Shown piece after piece: positions 34,124 through 42,348 of a stretch of DNA of 54,230 nucleotides. The translations under genes and the position numbers were made by a program. Within the stretch, counting starts at the first letter, position 1. Each line of letters opens with the position of its first letter. The notes beneath the pieces were generated by a model. That model worked only from the letters and a program-made list of their open reading frames with translations, did no database searches and was not told where the DNA came from. The DNA is from JANWKA01 sp035533815 (GTDB lineage: Bacteria > Bacteroidota > Bacteroidia > Chitinophagales > Chitinophagaceae), in the NCBI GenBank assembly GCA_035533815.1, contig DATLTB010000094.1, positions 1 to 54,230 of the forward strand. Direction: 5' to 3'.

Positions 34124-35365
34124 CTAAACCATGGGAATTTCTGCCACGGCATACGCTTTGGCGTCCAGTTTCTTCTTGGTTTCAGAAAAAGCCTTCAGGG
34201 TGAGCTGGATATCTTCTTCGGAATGCGCGGCAGTAGGAATCAGCCGATAAATGATCTGCCCCTTGGGAATGACCGGGTATATCACGATGGAACAGAAGAT
34301 ATGGTAATTTTCCCGCAGATCCAGCACCATCGCAGTAGCTTCCGGCACATCCCCTGTCAGATAAATGGGGGTGACCGGGGAATTTGTCCTACCGATATCA
34401 AATCCTTTTTCCCTTAACCCTTTTTGGAGCAGGTGCACATTGTGCCAAAGCTTTTCTCTCAGTCCAGGGTTAGTCTTCAACAGGTCAAGTCTTTTCAGGT
34501 TGCCAATGGTGAACGGCATGGGCAATGCTTTGGCAAAGATCTGGGACCGCATATTATATCGCAGGTAATTGACCACCGGTTTTTCCCCGCTCATGAACCC
34601 TCCGATGGAAGCCATGGATTTCGCAAAAGTGGAAAAGTACAGATCAATGCCTTCCTGGCACCCCTGGTGTTCCCCCGTCCCTGCGCCGGTCTTTCCCATC
34701 GTTCCAAAACCATGGGCATCATCCACCATCAGGCGGAATTCATATTTGTCTTTCAGCGCAACAATTTCTTTCAGCTTGCCCTGGTCTCCAGCCATACCGA
34801 AAACCCCCTCCGTGATCACCATGATCCCGCCGCCGGTGGACCGGGTCATTTCCACCGCCCTTTTGAGCTGCTTTTCGCAATCTCCGATATCATTATGCTT
34901 ATATACATAGCGATGACCCTGGTGCAGGCGCAGCCCGTCAATGATACAGGCATGGCTTTCTGCGTCATAGACCAGGACATCGCGGCGGTTGCTTACGGCA
35001 TCTATGGCACTCATGATGCCCTGGTATCCGTAGTTCAGCAAAATAGTGTCCTCTTTGCCGACGAAGGCAGACAATTCCCTTTCCAGTTGTTCGTGATGGT
35101 TGGAATTACCGCTCATCATGCGGGCTCCCATCGGCAGCGCAAGCCCGTACTTTTTTGCGGCTTCGCTGTCCGTAGCCCGCACTTCGGGATGATTGGCAAG
35201 GCCCAGATAGTTATTCAGACTCCAGACGATTTTTTCCTTTCCGCGGAAAAACATCCGGCTGCCGATCTCGCCTTCCAGTTTGGGGAAGGCAAAATAACCA
35301 TGAGCGCGTTCGGAATGCTGGCCGATGGGGCCTTTGTCTTTCAATAGTTTGTCAAATATATCCAT
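34124..35365 (-). CDS. Alpha-oxoamine synthase (serine palmitoyltransferase-like PLP enzyme)
   Basis: 413 residues of the PLP fold-type I alpha-oxoamine synthase family. Visible are SLNNYLGLANHPEV, the PMGARMMSGNSNHHEQLE block, DDAHGFGTMGKTGAG and the PLP lysine in FSTFAKSMASIGGF. The family condenses an amino acid with an acyl thioester (SPT, KBL, BioF, ALAS). The N-terminal GPIGQHSERAHGYFAFPKLEGE block is characteristic of the Bacteroidota group usually annotated as serine palmitoyltransferase. Relatives in this phylum also include cysteate acyltransferases of sulfonolipid synthesis, so the substrate (serine, cysteate or glycine) is undecided. The -7 box is at 35408-35415. Confidence 0.85.
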   Translation of the reverse strand: MDIFDKLLKDKGPIGQHSERAHGYFAFPKLEGEIGSRMFFRGKEKIVWSLNNYLGLANHPEVRATDSEAAKKYGLALPMGARMMSGNSNHHEQLERELSAFVGKEDTILLNYGYQGIMSAIDAVSNRRDVLVYDAESHACIIDGLRLHQGHRYVYKHNDIGDCEKQLKRAVEMTRSTGGGIMVITEGVFGMAGDQGKLKEIVALKDKYEFRLMVDDAHGFGTMGKTGAGTGEHQGCQEGIDLYFSTFAKSMASIGGFMSGEKPVVNYLRYNMRSQIFAKALPMPFTIGNLKRLDLLKTNPGLREKLWHNVHLLQKGLREKGFDIGRTNSPVTPIYLTGDVPEATAMVLDLRENYHIFCSIVIYPVIPKGQIIYRLIPTAAHSEEDIQLTLKAFSETKKKLDAKAYAVAEIPMV

Positions 35366-35407
35366 GCCGATCAGCTAAGGTGAATAAGGAAAAAACAAAA
35401 TCAGGGG

Positions 35408-35415
35408 CAAAGTTA
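35408..35415 (-). promoter_or_regulatory. Predicted -7 box for the oxoamine synthase operon
   Basis: TAACTTTG on the minus strand matches TAnnTTTG, predicting a leader of about 36 nt. Confidence 0.45.
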
Positions 35416-35561
35416 ACAATTATTCGATTTACCCGGGTTGCAGAAGGATAAGTGGTTCGGGGAACTGGCATTATTCATCTGTTCCTGCACTGCAATTATG
35501 CTGATGAAATTCCATCCGGTCCTCACCCAGCTCTGTTGGTCCCTTTTTGTCCTTCTTTTAT

Positions 35562-38165
35562 TTACCGGAGAATCTCCTTGATCTGACTGAGTTTCACCAG
35601 CGCTTCCACCGGAGTAAGGTGATCAATATCGATAGATTCCAGCAATTTCCGGATCCGGCCGAAAGCTTCACTGTGCGCATCGAAAAGGCTGAGCTGGTAT
35701 TGGGGCAGCACAGCTTTTTTCAGAGATTCCTTCAAGGGATCATGTCCGCTTTTCTCCTCCAGCCTTCCCAAAACCTCATTGGCTATCCCAATCAGTTCAT
35801 CGGGCATACCGGCCATTTTTGCTACCTGGATACCAAAGCTATGGCGGCTGCCCCCGGGTTCCAGTTTTCTCAGGAAGATGACCTTATTTCCGGCTTCCCG
35901 GTGGGTGATATGGTAGTTCCGGATCCCCGGCATCGCATTTTCCAATTCATTGAGTTCATGGTAATGGGTGGCAAACAGGGTCTTTGGCCTGGCCTTGCTG
36001 ATCCGGCAGAGGTATTCCACGATGCTCCAGGCGATCGAGATTCCGTCATAGGTACTGGTGCCCCGGCCGATCTCATCGAGCAGGACCAGGCTGCGCGGGG
36101 TGATATTGTTGATGATTCCTGCCGTTTCATTCATCTCCACCATAAACGTGGATTCCCCCGTGCTCATATTGTCTGATGCCCCCACGCGCGTGAAAATTTT
36201 GTCCGTGATACCGATTTCAGCGGATACGGCAGGCACAAAACTGCCCATATGGGCCATAATGGTCATGAGCGCCGTTTGCCTGATCAGGGCGGATTTGCCA
36301 CTCATGTTTGGACCGGTGAGGATGATGATCTGCTGATCTTCCCGGTTCAGGGTGATATCATTGGCCACGTAGGTCTCCCCATCCGGAAGCGCCAGTTCGA
36401 TCACCGGATGCCTGCCGGCGGAGATCTTCAGGTCATACCCCTGATTGATCTGGGGTCTTCGGTATTTGTACCGGATGGCATTGGAAGCAAAACAGATCAG
36501 GCAGTCCAGGGAGGCGAGCAGGATACCATTCCGTTGCAGGGACGCCATATATTGCTGTATCCACCTGATCAGTTCTTCATATACCTGTTGTTCGAGCACC
36601 TGTATTTTTTCCTCGGCTCCGGTGATCTTTTCTTCATATTCCTTCAATTCAGCGGTGATATACCGCTCTGCATTGGTCAGGGTCTGCTTCCTGATCCATT
36701 GCGCAGGTACCTTGTCCCGGTGGGTATGTGTAACTTCGAGATAATACCCATAAATCGTATTAAAAGCTACTTTCAGGGAAGGTATGCCCGTAGCCAGGGC
36801 TTCTTTTTGCTGGATTTCCATCAGGTACTGCTTGCCGGATCGGGAAATATGGCGCAACTGGTCCAGCTCTTCCCGGATTCCCTCCCGGATCAGCCCCCCT
36901 GCGGTAATGAGGGCAGGAGGATCTTCAGCGATCTCCCGGCGTATCCGGTCCCGGATCTCGGGGCAGGGTTCCATGTCCCGGATCATTGCCTGCAGGAAAT
37001 CTTCCCTGATTTCCCCGGCCAGCTGCTGGATGGCACCCATCTGTTCCAGTCCCCGGGCCAGCTGAACCAGCTCCCTGGGACTGATCTTTCCACGGGCTAT
37101 TTTGCTCACTATCCTTTCCAGATCGCCCACCTGCTTCAGGTGTTGCCCCAACAAACCAGCCAGGTCCTGCTCCCGGATCAGGTATTCGGTAGCCGCCAGC
37201 CTTTCATTGATGCGGACCAGATTGATCAGGGGAAAGATCATCCACCTGCGCATCAGCCGTCCCCCCATGGGAGTGACCGTATGATCCAGAACACCCAGCA
37301 GGGAATGATCCGGTGAACCTGCAGCAGGCAACAGGTCCAGATTGCGGATGGTGAACTGATCCATCCACAGGAAGTCTTCTTCGCTCATCCGCCGCAGGGA
37401 ACGGATATGCCCGAGACGGGGATTCCCGGTATCCTTTAAATAATGCAGGATAGCCCCTGCACTCACCAGGGCTGTATGCAGGTCTTCCACCCCAAATCCC
37501 CGCAGGGAATGGGTCTCGAACTGGCTGGTCAGCAGCTCGTGCGCATAGGTACCGGTGAAAATCCATTCCTCGAGGGCAAAGAGGTAAACCCCGGATTGGA
37601 AATGCTGCCTGAACTCCTTTTGCTGGTTTTTACCTACTATGATTTCTGCCGGGTTCAGGCTCTGTAATAGTTTGGCCGCATATTCGGAATTACCTTCAGC
37701 CACGATAAATTCACCGGTGGAAACATCCAGGAAAGCCAGTCCGATGGTATTTTTCCCGAAATAACAGGCAGCCAGGAAATTGTTGGACTTATTTTCCAGC
37801 AGCTTGTCATTCATGGTGGTTCCCGGGGTAACCAGTTCGGTGACCCCCCGCCTGACGATGCCTTTGGCCTGACGGGGATCTTCCAACTGGTCACAGATCG
37901 CCACCCGGTGTCCGGCTTTGACCAGGCGGTGGAGGTAGGCATCCAGGGCATGATAAGGAAACCCCGCCAGTTCAATATAGGAAGCTGATCCGTTAGCCCT
38001 CCGGGTAAGCACGATACCCAGCACCCGGGAAGCCGTCACGGCGTCTTCACCGAATGTCTCGTAAAAATCCCCCACCCGGAAAAGCAGGACGGCATCCGGA
38101 TATTTATCCTTGATCTCCTGATGTTGCCGCATGAGGGGGGTCTGCTGCAAAGGGATCCTGTTCAT
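35562..38165 (-). CDS. mutS: DNA mismatch repair protein MutS
   Basis: 867 residues from ATG 38165 (MNRIPLQQTPLMRQHQEIKD). The mismatch-recognition Phe-x-Glu is present in VGDFYETFGED. The C-terminal ATPase has the P-loop GPNMSGKSALIRQ, then DEIGRGTSTYDG (Walker B) and ATHYHELNEL. Length and domain order are those of the MutS1 family, which recognises mismatches and recruits MutL. The frame is open further upstream to 38387, but the chosen start fits the family and is preceded at 6 nt by TAAATTTG. It is divergent from the trmH-like gene, with 118 bp between start codons. Confidence 0.97.
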   Translation of the reverse strand: MNRIPLQQTPLMRQHQEIKDKYPDAVLLFRVGDFYETFGEDAVTASRVLGIVLTRRANGSASYIELAGFPYHALDAYLHRLVKAGHRVAICDQLEDPRQAKGIVRRGVTELVTPGTTMNDKLLENKSNNFLAACYFGKNTIGLAFLDVSTGEFIVAEGNSEYAAKLLQSLNPAEIIVGKNQQKEFRQHFQSGVYLFALEEWIFTGTYAHELLTSQFETHSLRGFGVEDLHTALVSAGAILHYLKDTGNPRLGHIRSLRRMSEEDFLWMDQFTIRNLDLLPAAGSPDHSLLGVLDHTVTPMGGRLMRRWMIFPLINLVRINERLAATEYLIREQDLAGLLGQHLKQVGDLERIVSKIARGKISPRELVQLARGLEQMGAIQQLAGEIREDFLQAMIRDMEPCPEIRDRIRREIAEDPPALITAGGLIREGIREELDQLRHISRSGKQYLMEIQQKEALATGIPSLKVAFNTIYGYYLEVTHTHRDKVPAQWIRKQTLTNAERYITAELKEYEEKITGAEEKIQVLEQQVYEELIRWIQQYMASLQRNGILLASLDCLICFASNAIRYKYRRPQINQGYDLKISAGRHPVIELALPDGETYVANDITLNREDQQIIILTGPNMSGKSALIRQTALMTIMAHMGSFVPAVSAEIGITDKIFTRVGASDNMSTGESTFMVEMNETAGIINNITPRSLVLLDEIGRGTSTYDGISIAWSIVEYLCRISKARPKTLFATHYHELNELENAMPGIRNYHITHREAGNKVIFLRKLEPGGSRHSFGIQVAKMAGMPDELIGIANEVLGRLEEKSGHDPLKESLKKAVLPQYQLSLFDAHSEAFGRIRKLLESIDIDHLTPVEALVKLSQIKEILR

Positions 38166-38171
38166 GGCGGA

Positions 38172-38179
38172 CAAATTTA
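38172..38179 (-). promoter_or_regulatory. Predicted -7 box for mutS
   Basis: TAAATTTG on the minus strand, with TTG about 20 bp further upstream. It ends 6 nt before the mutS ATG, so the mRNA may be leaderless. Confidence 0.5.
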
Positions 38180-38272
38180 AGCTTCGGGACAACCTGCTCC
38201 AACAACACCCGGGAGAATGGCGTAAAATACCGGGGAATAACCAGGAAAACAAGCGGATTGATGCCAGCTGTT

Positions 38273-38280
38273 TATCTTTG
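38273..38280 (+). promoter_or_regulatory. Predicted -7 box for the trmH-like gene
   Basis: TATCTTTG ends 3 nt before the ATG at 38284, again predicting a start of transcription at the start codon and supporting that ATG over upstream in-frame ones. Confidence 0.45.
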
Positions 38281-38283
38281 GAG

Positions 38284-38853
38284 ATGAGAAAGCGGGAAAA
38301 TGCGGAACTCGGACGCAAGGATCTGCACAGTTTCAGGGAGGCGGAAAAGACGCCGGTCCTGATCGTGCTGGATAATATCCGGAGCATGCATAATGTCGGC
38401 TCCGTCTTCCGGACGGCGGACGCTTTTCTGCTCAGCGGGATCTATCTGTGCGGTTATACCCCGGTACCACCACACCGGGACATCCATAAAACGGCACTTG
38501 GAGCTACGGAAACGGTCAGCTGGACTTATTTTCCAGGCACCCTGGAAGCGATCAGGTCCCTGAAATCCCAGGGTTATGCTATCTGGGCTGTCGAGCAGGC
38601 GGAAGGCAGCATCGGGCTGAATCAATTCCAGCCACCCTGCGGTCCTCCCCTGGCCCTCATCTTCGGCAATGAAGCCAGGGGGGTGGACCCCACTGTGCTC
38701 CAGGCGACAGACGGCTGCCTGGAAATACCTCAGCTGGGCATGAAACATTCCCTCAATATCGCGGTCAGTGCCGGGATAGTCATCTGGGATATTTTCTGCA
38801 AGCTGGTTCCTCCTCATCCTAAAGTGGATCACCATGCGGGCCAATATCCGTAA
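38284..38853 (+). CDS. SpoU/TrmH family RNA 2'-O-methyltransferase
   Basis: 189 residues. Motif 1 is VLDNIRSMHNVGSVFRTADAF. Motif 2 is ALIFGNEARGVDP and motif 3 is LEIPQLGMKHSLNIAVSAGIVIWD. These are the trefoil-knot SAM-binding motifs of SpoU/TrmH enzymes that methylate ribose 2'-OH in tRNA or rRNA. There is no N-terminal substrate-binding extension, so the target cannot be named. The frame is open upstream to 38131, but MRKRENAELGRKDLHSF fits relatives. Its 3' end overlaps the start of the UbiA gene by 20 bp, so it is the first gene of a tight plus-strand run. Confidence 0.9.
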   Translation: MRKRENAELGRKDLHSFREAEKTPVLIVLDNIRSMHNVGSVFRTADAFLLSGIYLCGYTPVPPHRDIHKTALGATETVSWTYFPGTLEAIRSLKSQGYAIWAVEQAEGSIGLNQFQPPCGPPLALIFGNEARGVDPTVLQATDGCLEIPQLGMKHSLNIAVSAGIVIWDIFCKLVPPHPKVDHHAGQYP

Positions 38854-39700
38854 ATTCCTTTCCCTGATCAGGTTCAGCCATACTTTATTTGCCCTGCCTT
38901 TTGCCCTGATCGGATTTTTTCTGGGGATTAGGGTAAATTCCCAACTGCTCCCCTGGGGGCTATTAGGAGCCATTATCCTGTGCATGGTATTTGCCCGTAG
39001 CGCCGCCATGGGATTCAACCGGTGGCTGGATTCCCGTTTTGATAAGTTGAATCCGAGAACCGCATCCAGGGAGATCCCTGCCGGATTGATCAGGGCGCAA
39101 AGCGCCCTGATCTTTGTCCTGATCAACTGCCTGGCGTTCGTGGCAACTGCCTGGATGATCAACCGGCTTTGCGGCGCCCTTTCCTTCCTGGCCCTGGCCG
39201 TTATCCTGGGATACAGTTATACCAAACGGTTTACCCCCTTTTGCCACCTGATACTGGGCGTCGGACTGGCCCTTGCCCCCCTGGGGGCCTGGCTGGCCGT
39301 TACCGACCGATTTGCCAGCCTGCCCATCCTGTTTTCCCTGATTGTCCTTTTCTGGGTCAGTGGCTTTGATATCATCTATGCCTTGCAGGATGTGGATTTT
39401 GACCGGTCCATGCAGCTTCATTCCATCCCTGCATGGCTGGGAAGGCCGGTGGCCCTGAGGGTATCCCGGGCACTTCACCTGATTTGCGCGATATTTGTTG
39501 CAGCAGCAGGCCTATACGGACATTTCGGACCCCTGTACTGGACCGGGGCTGTTTTTTTTACTGGGGCCCTGGTATATCAGCAGGGCCGGGTGAGCCCTGC
39601 AGACCTGAGCCGGGTCAATCCAGCATTCATGACTGCCAATGGGATTGCCAGCTGCATTTTTGCTGTCTTTGCCATTGGGGACCTGATTACAGGCTGGTAG
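38834..39700 (+). CDS. UbiA family prenyltransferase (MqnP/4-hydroxybenzoate type)
   Basis: 288 residues with about eight or nine membrane helices. The two Asp-rich sites are GFNRWLDSRFDKLNPRTASR (first DxxxD-type motif) and the second in ALQDVDFDRS. The NPRTASREIPAG run is typical of the UbiA subgroup that includes MqnP of the futalosine menaquinone pathway. It transfers a polyprenyl chain to an aromatic acceptor in quinone synthesis. The acceptor cannot be fixed from sequence; Bacteroidota respire with menaquinone, so a menaquinone role is more likely than ubiquinone. It overlaps the trmH-like gene and is followed by ruvX after 17 bp. Confidence 0.85.
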   Translation: MRANIRKFLSLIRFSHTLFALPFALIGFFLGIRVNSQLLPWGLLGAIILCMVFARSAAMGFNRWLDSRFDKLNPRTASREIPAGLIRAQSALIFVLINCLAFVATAWMINRLCGALSFLALAVILGYSYTKRFTPFCHLILGVGLALAPLGAWLAVTDRFASLPILFSLIVLFWVSGFDIIYALQDVDFDRSMQLHSIPAWLGRPVALRVSRALHLICAIFVAAAGLYGHFGPLYWTGAVFFTGALVYQQGRVSPADLSRVNPAFMTANGIASCIFAVFAIGDLITGW

Positions 39701-39717
39701 GGGGTATACCTGAGATC

Positions 39718-40128
39718 ATGGGACGCATATTGGCAATAGATTACGGAAAAAAAAGGACGGGGCTGGCAGTCACCGATCCCCTGAAGATCATCGCTACCGG
39801 CCTCACCACAGTGGAAACAAAGGGGTTAATGGCCTATTTGCTGGCATACCTGGCCAGGGAGCCGGTAGACCTGTTCATCATCGGTGATCCCAAAAACAAT
39901 GATGGCAGCGAAACCGATGCCACCCGGCCGGTGAACCAATTCATCGGGCGTCTCGGGAAATCGTTTCCGGGTGTCCCGGTTATCCGGATGGATGAACGCT
40001 ATACTTCCCGGATGGCAAGCAGGAGCATGGTGGAAAGCGGGATGAAAAAAAAGGATCGCCGGAACAAGGCCCTGGTGGATGAAATCAGCGCGGTCCTGAT
40101 CCTGCAGGGATATCTTCAGTCCCATTGA
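39718..40128 (+). CDS. ruvX: YqgF/RuvX family pre-16S rRNA nuclease or Holliday-junction resolvase
   Basis: 136 residues. An RNase H-like fold starts MGRILAIDYGKKRTGLAVTD, with the first catalytic Asp in IDYG. VDLFIIGDPKN and MDERYTSRMA (catalytic Glu region) follow, then DRRNKALVDEISAVLILQGYL with the last Asp. YqgF proteins take part in 16S rRNA 5'-end maturation in E. coli. ATG 39718 matches the family start. It lies directly between the UbiA gene and def; def has its own -7 box. Confidence 0.93.
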   Translation: MGRILAIDYGKKRTGLAVTDPLKIIATGLTTVETKGLMAYLLAYLAREPVDLFIIGDPKNNDGSETDATRPVNQFIGRLGKSFPGVPVIRMDERYTSRMASRSMVESGMKKKDRRNKALVDEISAVLILQGYLQSH

Positions 40129-40129
40129 T

Positions 40130-40137
40130 TATTTTTG
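40130..40137 (+). promoter_or_regulatory. Predicted -7 box for def
   Basis: TATTTTTG lies just after the ruvX stop and 18 nt before the def ATG at 40156. Confidence 0.45.
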
Positions 40138-40155
40138 CTGCACAATTCAACCCAA

Positions 40156-40740
40156 ATGATTTTACCCATAGCCGCATACGGCAATCAGGTACTCCGGAAA
40201 AAAGCAGCGGTGATCGGACCTGATTATCCCGGATTGGGGGTACTGATAGCCGATATGTGGGAAACGATGTATGCTTCGAATGGCATTGGCCTGGCTGCCC
40301 CGCAGGTGGAGCGGCCTATCCGGCTCTTTATAGTGGATACTTCCAGGGTCCTGGAAAATATGGAACCGGAGGAAAGGAAGGAATATGGGGATGAACCAGG
40401 GCTAAAGCAGGTCTTCATCAATGCCCGGATGGATGGATCCAGCGGGGAACCCTGGCTATATAATGAGGGATGCCTCAGCATACCCAAGATCAGGGAGGAT
40501 ATCGAACGTCCGGAGGAGATGACCTTATCCTGGCTCGATGCGGAATTCCAGCCGCACCAGGAAAGGTTTTCAGGGATCAGCGCCCGCGTTATTTTCCATG
40601 AATATGACCATATTGAAGGAAAGCTGTTCATCGACTACCTGAAACCCCTGAAGAAACGCCTGCTGAAAAATAGACTGGAAGACATCAGCAAGGGCAAGGT
40701 CAGCGTGGATTATAAAATGGTTTTTCCCCGCAAGGGCTGA
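40156..40740 (+). CDS. def: Peptide deformylase
   Basis: 194 residues with the three deformylase motifs: GIGLAAPQV, EGCLSIP (metal-binding Cys) and HEYDHIEG (the HExxH metal-binding His pair with catalytic Glu). It removes the formyl group from nascent N-terminal methionine. ATG 40156 (MILPIAAYGNQVLRKKA) is preferred over an upstream in-frame TTG at 40135 that overlaps the -7 box. Length and motifs are normal for type I enzymes. Confidence 0.96.
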   Translation: MILPIAAYGNQVLRKKAAVIGPDYPGLGVLIADMWETMYASNGIGLAAPQVERPIRLFIVDTSRVLENMEPEERKEYGDEPGLKQVFINARMDGSSGEPWLYNEGCLSIPKIREDIERPEEMTLSWLDAEFQPHQERFSGISARVIFHEYDHIEGKLFIDYLKPLKKRLLKNRLEDISKGKVSVDYKMVFPRKG

Positions 40741-40777
40741 CCTAATCCGCTTTGGCGGGGGCATGGGCATTTTATTG

Positions 40778-40785
40778 TATTTTTG
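40778..40785 (+). promoter_or_regulatory. Predicted -7 box for the ECF sigma gene
   Basis: TATTTTTG with TTTG at 40751-40754 (23-bp spacer, slightly long). It ends 18 nt before the proposed TTG start at 40804. Confidence 0.45.
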
Positions 40786-40803
40786 GAACCGGAATTATCC
40801 CCA

Positions 40804-41349
40804 TTGCCAACATTAATCAAATACAGCGAGCCTGAACTGGTCCGTTTGCTGAAGGGCAAAGACGAGCAGGCATTCGGTTATTTATATGATAACTACGGGG
40901 GTGCCCTGTTCGGCGTCATCCTGAAGGTCATCGGCGAACAGGAGACAGCCCGGGATATCCTGCAGGAGTCCCTGGTGAAAATTTGGCGGAATATGAATGC
41001 CTATGAGGAATCCAGGGGAAAACTATTTACCTGGATGCTGCATATTGCCCGAAATACAGCCATTGATACCCTGAGATCGAGGCAATACAGGCAGGATCGT
41101 AAAAACCAGGTGCTGGATAATACCGTAGATTTTCATACTGATTCTCTGTCCGTGACCCAGAAAGTGGATCATCTTGGGCTGAATACCCTTGTAGAAGGGC
41201 TCAGCGAGGAGCACCGGAAAATTATTGACCTGGCTTATTTCAAGGGATATACCAGGGAGGAGATTGCCATAGCACTCGATATGCCCCTGGGAACGGTGAA
41301 GACCAGGGTCCGTAATGCGCTAGTTCAGTTAAAAGCGATGCTAAAATAA
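40804..41349 (+). CDS. ECF-type RNA polymerase sigma factor
   Basis: About 181 residues. Region 2 is seen as AFGYLYDNYGGALFGVILKV and ARDILQESLVKIWRNMNAY. RGKLFTWMLHIARNTAIDTLRS completes it, and region 4 is GYTREEIAIALDMPLGTVKTRVRNAL. It directs RNA polymerase to a special set of promoters when released from its anti-sigma partner. No ATG is available; TTG 40804 (PTLIKYSEPELVRLL) follows a -7 box. The anti-sigma gene starts 5 bp after its stop, so the pair is co-transcribed and probably translationally coupled. Confidence 0.93.
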   Translation: MPTLIKYSEPELVRLLKGKDEQAFGYLYDNYGGALFGVILKVIGEQETARDILQESLVKIWRNMNAYEESRGKLFTWMLHIARNTAIDTLRSRQYRQDRKNQVLDNTVDFHTDSLSVTQKVDHLGLNTLVEGLSEEHRKIIDLAYFKGYTREEIAIALDMPLGTVKTRVRNALVQLKAMLK

Positions 41350-41354
41350 AAGCT

Positions 41355-42191
41355 TTGGATATCCAGCAATTCATTTCATCCGGCATCATCGAAAGTTACC
41401 TGCTTGGTTTGACCAGCCAGCAGGAGAACAGTCAGGTGAAAGAATTTGCCCTGCAGTATCCGGAAGTCGATAAAGCCATCCGGGACTTCCGTGCAGCGCT
41501 GGAACGCTACGCCCTGATGCATGAGGTAGCCCCGCCCCCGGACCTGAAAGGCAAGGTCTGGGAAGCCATTCAGCAGGATATCCCTACCCGGGAAGAAACA
41601 GCTGCCGAAGAAAGCAAGATCATTACCCTGACAGATCCTGTTGGACAACAGAAAAAGGGAACCTGGGTCTGGAAATTTGCAGCTGCCGCTTCCATCCTGT
41701 TGCTTATCTGCAGTGTTATCCTGAATTACCTGACAGCCCGTAAGTACCAGGATGCCCTGAATAGTTATCAGCAACTTGTTTTTTCCCGCAATGATTTGCT
41801 TATGGAGCGCCAGGTTTACCAATCCAGCCTGGCCCGGCTGGAAAAGGAAATGCAGATCTTCCATGATCCTTCTGTTAAACCAGTGACCATGATGGGGGTG
41901 AAAACCCATCCGGGGATGATGGCCACCGTATACTGGAATACCCGTTCCGGGGAACTATATCTGGCGGTGAATAATCTTCCGGCTCCGCCCTCCCAGATGG
42001 AATACCAGCTCTGGGCGATTGTGGATGGCAAGCCGGTGAGCGCGGGGGTATTTAACAGGAATGCCGCCCTGACTTCCCTGCAGAAATTGCAGGTGGCCGG
42101 GATAGCCCAGGCCTTTGCCATCACCCTGGAGAAGGAAGGAGGAAGCCCGGTTCCTACCCTGTCCAATATGTACGTGATGGGGAAGGTATAG
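41355..42191 (+). CDS. Anti-sigma factor, RskA-like
   Basis: 278 residues. A short N-terminal sigma-binding helical region begins with ESYLLGLTSQQENSQVKEFA. A linker leads to one membrane helix (WVWKFAAAASILLLICSVILNYL, about 102-124), then a periplasmic coiled segment and a C-terminal RskA-type domain (VYWNTRSGELYLAVNNLPAPP, YQLWAIVDGKPVSAGVF). It should hold the adjacent sigma factor at the membrane until a signal triggers proteolysis. The start is TTG 41355, 5 bp after the sigma stop. The inducing signal is unknown. Confidence 0.88.
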   Translation: MDIQQFISSGIIESYLLGLTSQQENSQVKEFALQYPEVDKAIRDFRAALERYALMHEVAPPPDLKGKVWEAIQQDIPTREETAAEESKIITLTDPVGQQKKGTWVWKFAAAASILLLICSVILNYLTARKYQDALNSYQQLVFSRNDLLMERQVYQSSLARLEKEMQIFHDPSVKPVTMMGVKTHPGMMATVYWNTRSGELYLAVNNLPAPPSQMEYQLWAIVDGKPVSAGVFNRNAALTSLQKLQVAGIAQAFAITLEKEGGSPVPTLSNMYVMGKV

Positions 42192-42348
42192 CCTGATCAG
42201 ATGTCCGGGCAGATGTCTGATCAGGATCCGGGAATATGGTATACGTTTTGCCCCCTTGAATTAACCCATTTAATTACAGGATCTGCACCCATTAACCCCA
42301 TCCGCCAAACCAGGACCTGAACCTACTAAGGCTTCCGGTAAGGGAAAG

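Noticed and set aside
34424..35347. 307-codon open frame antisense to the oxoamine synthase
   Set aside because: Shadow of a well-supported PLP enzyme; no start context or domain.
36249..37316. 355-codon open frame antisense to mutS
   Set aside because: Lies entirely opposite the conserved MutS coding region and shows no family motif.
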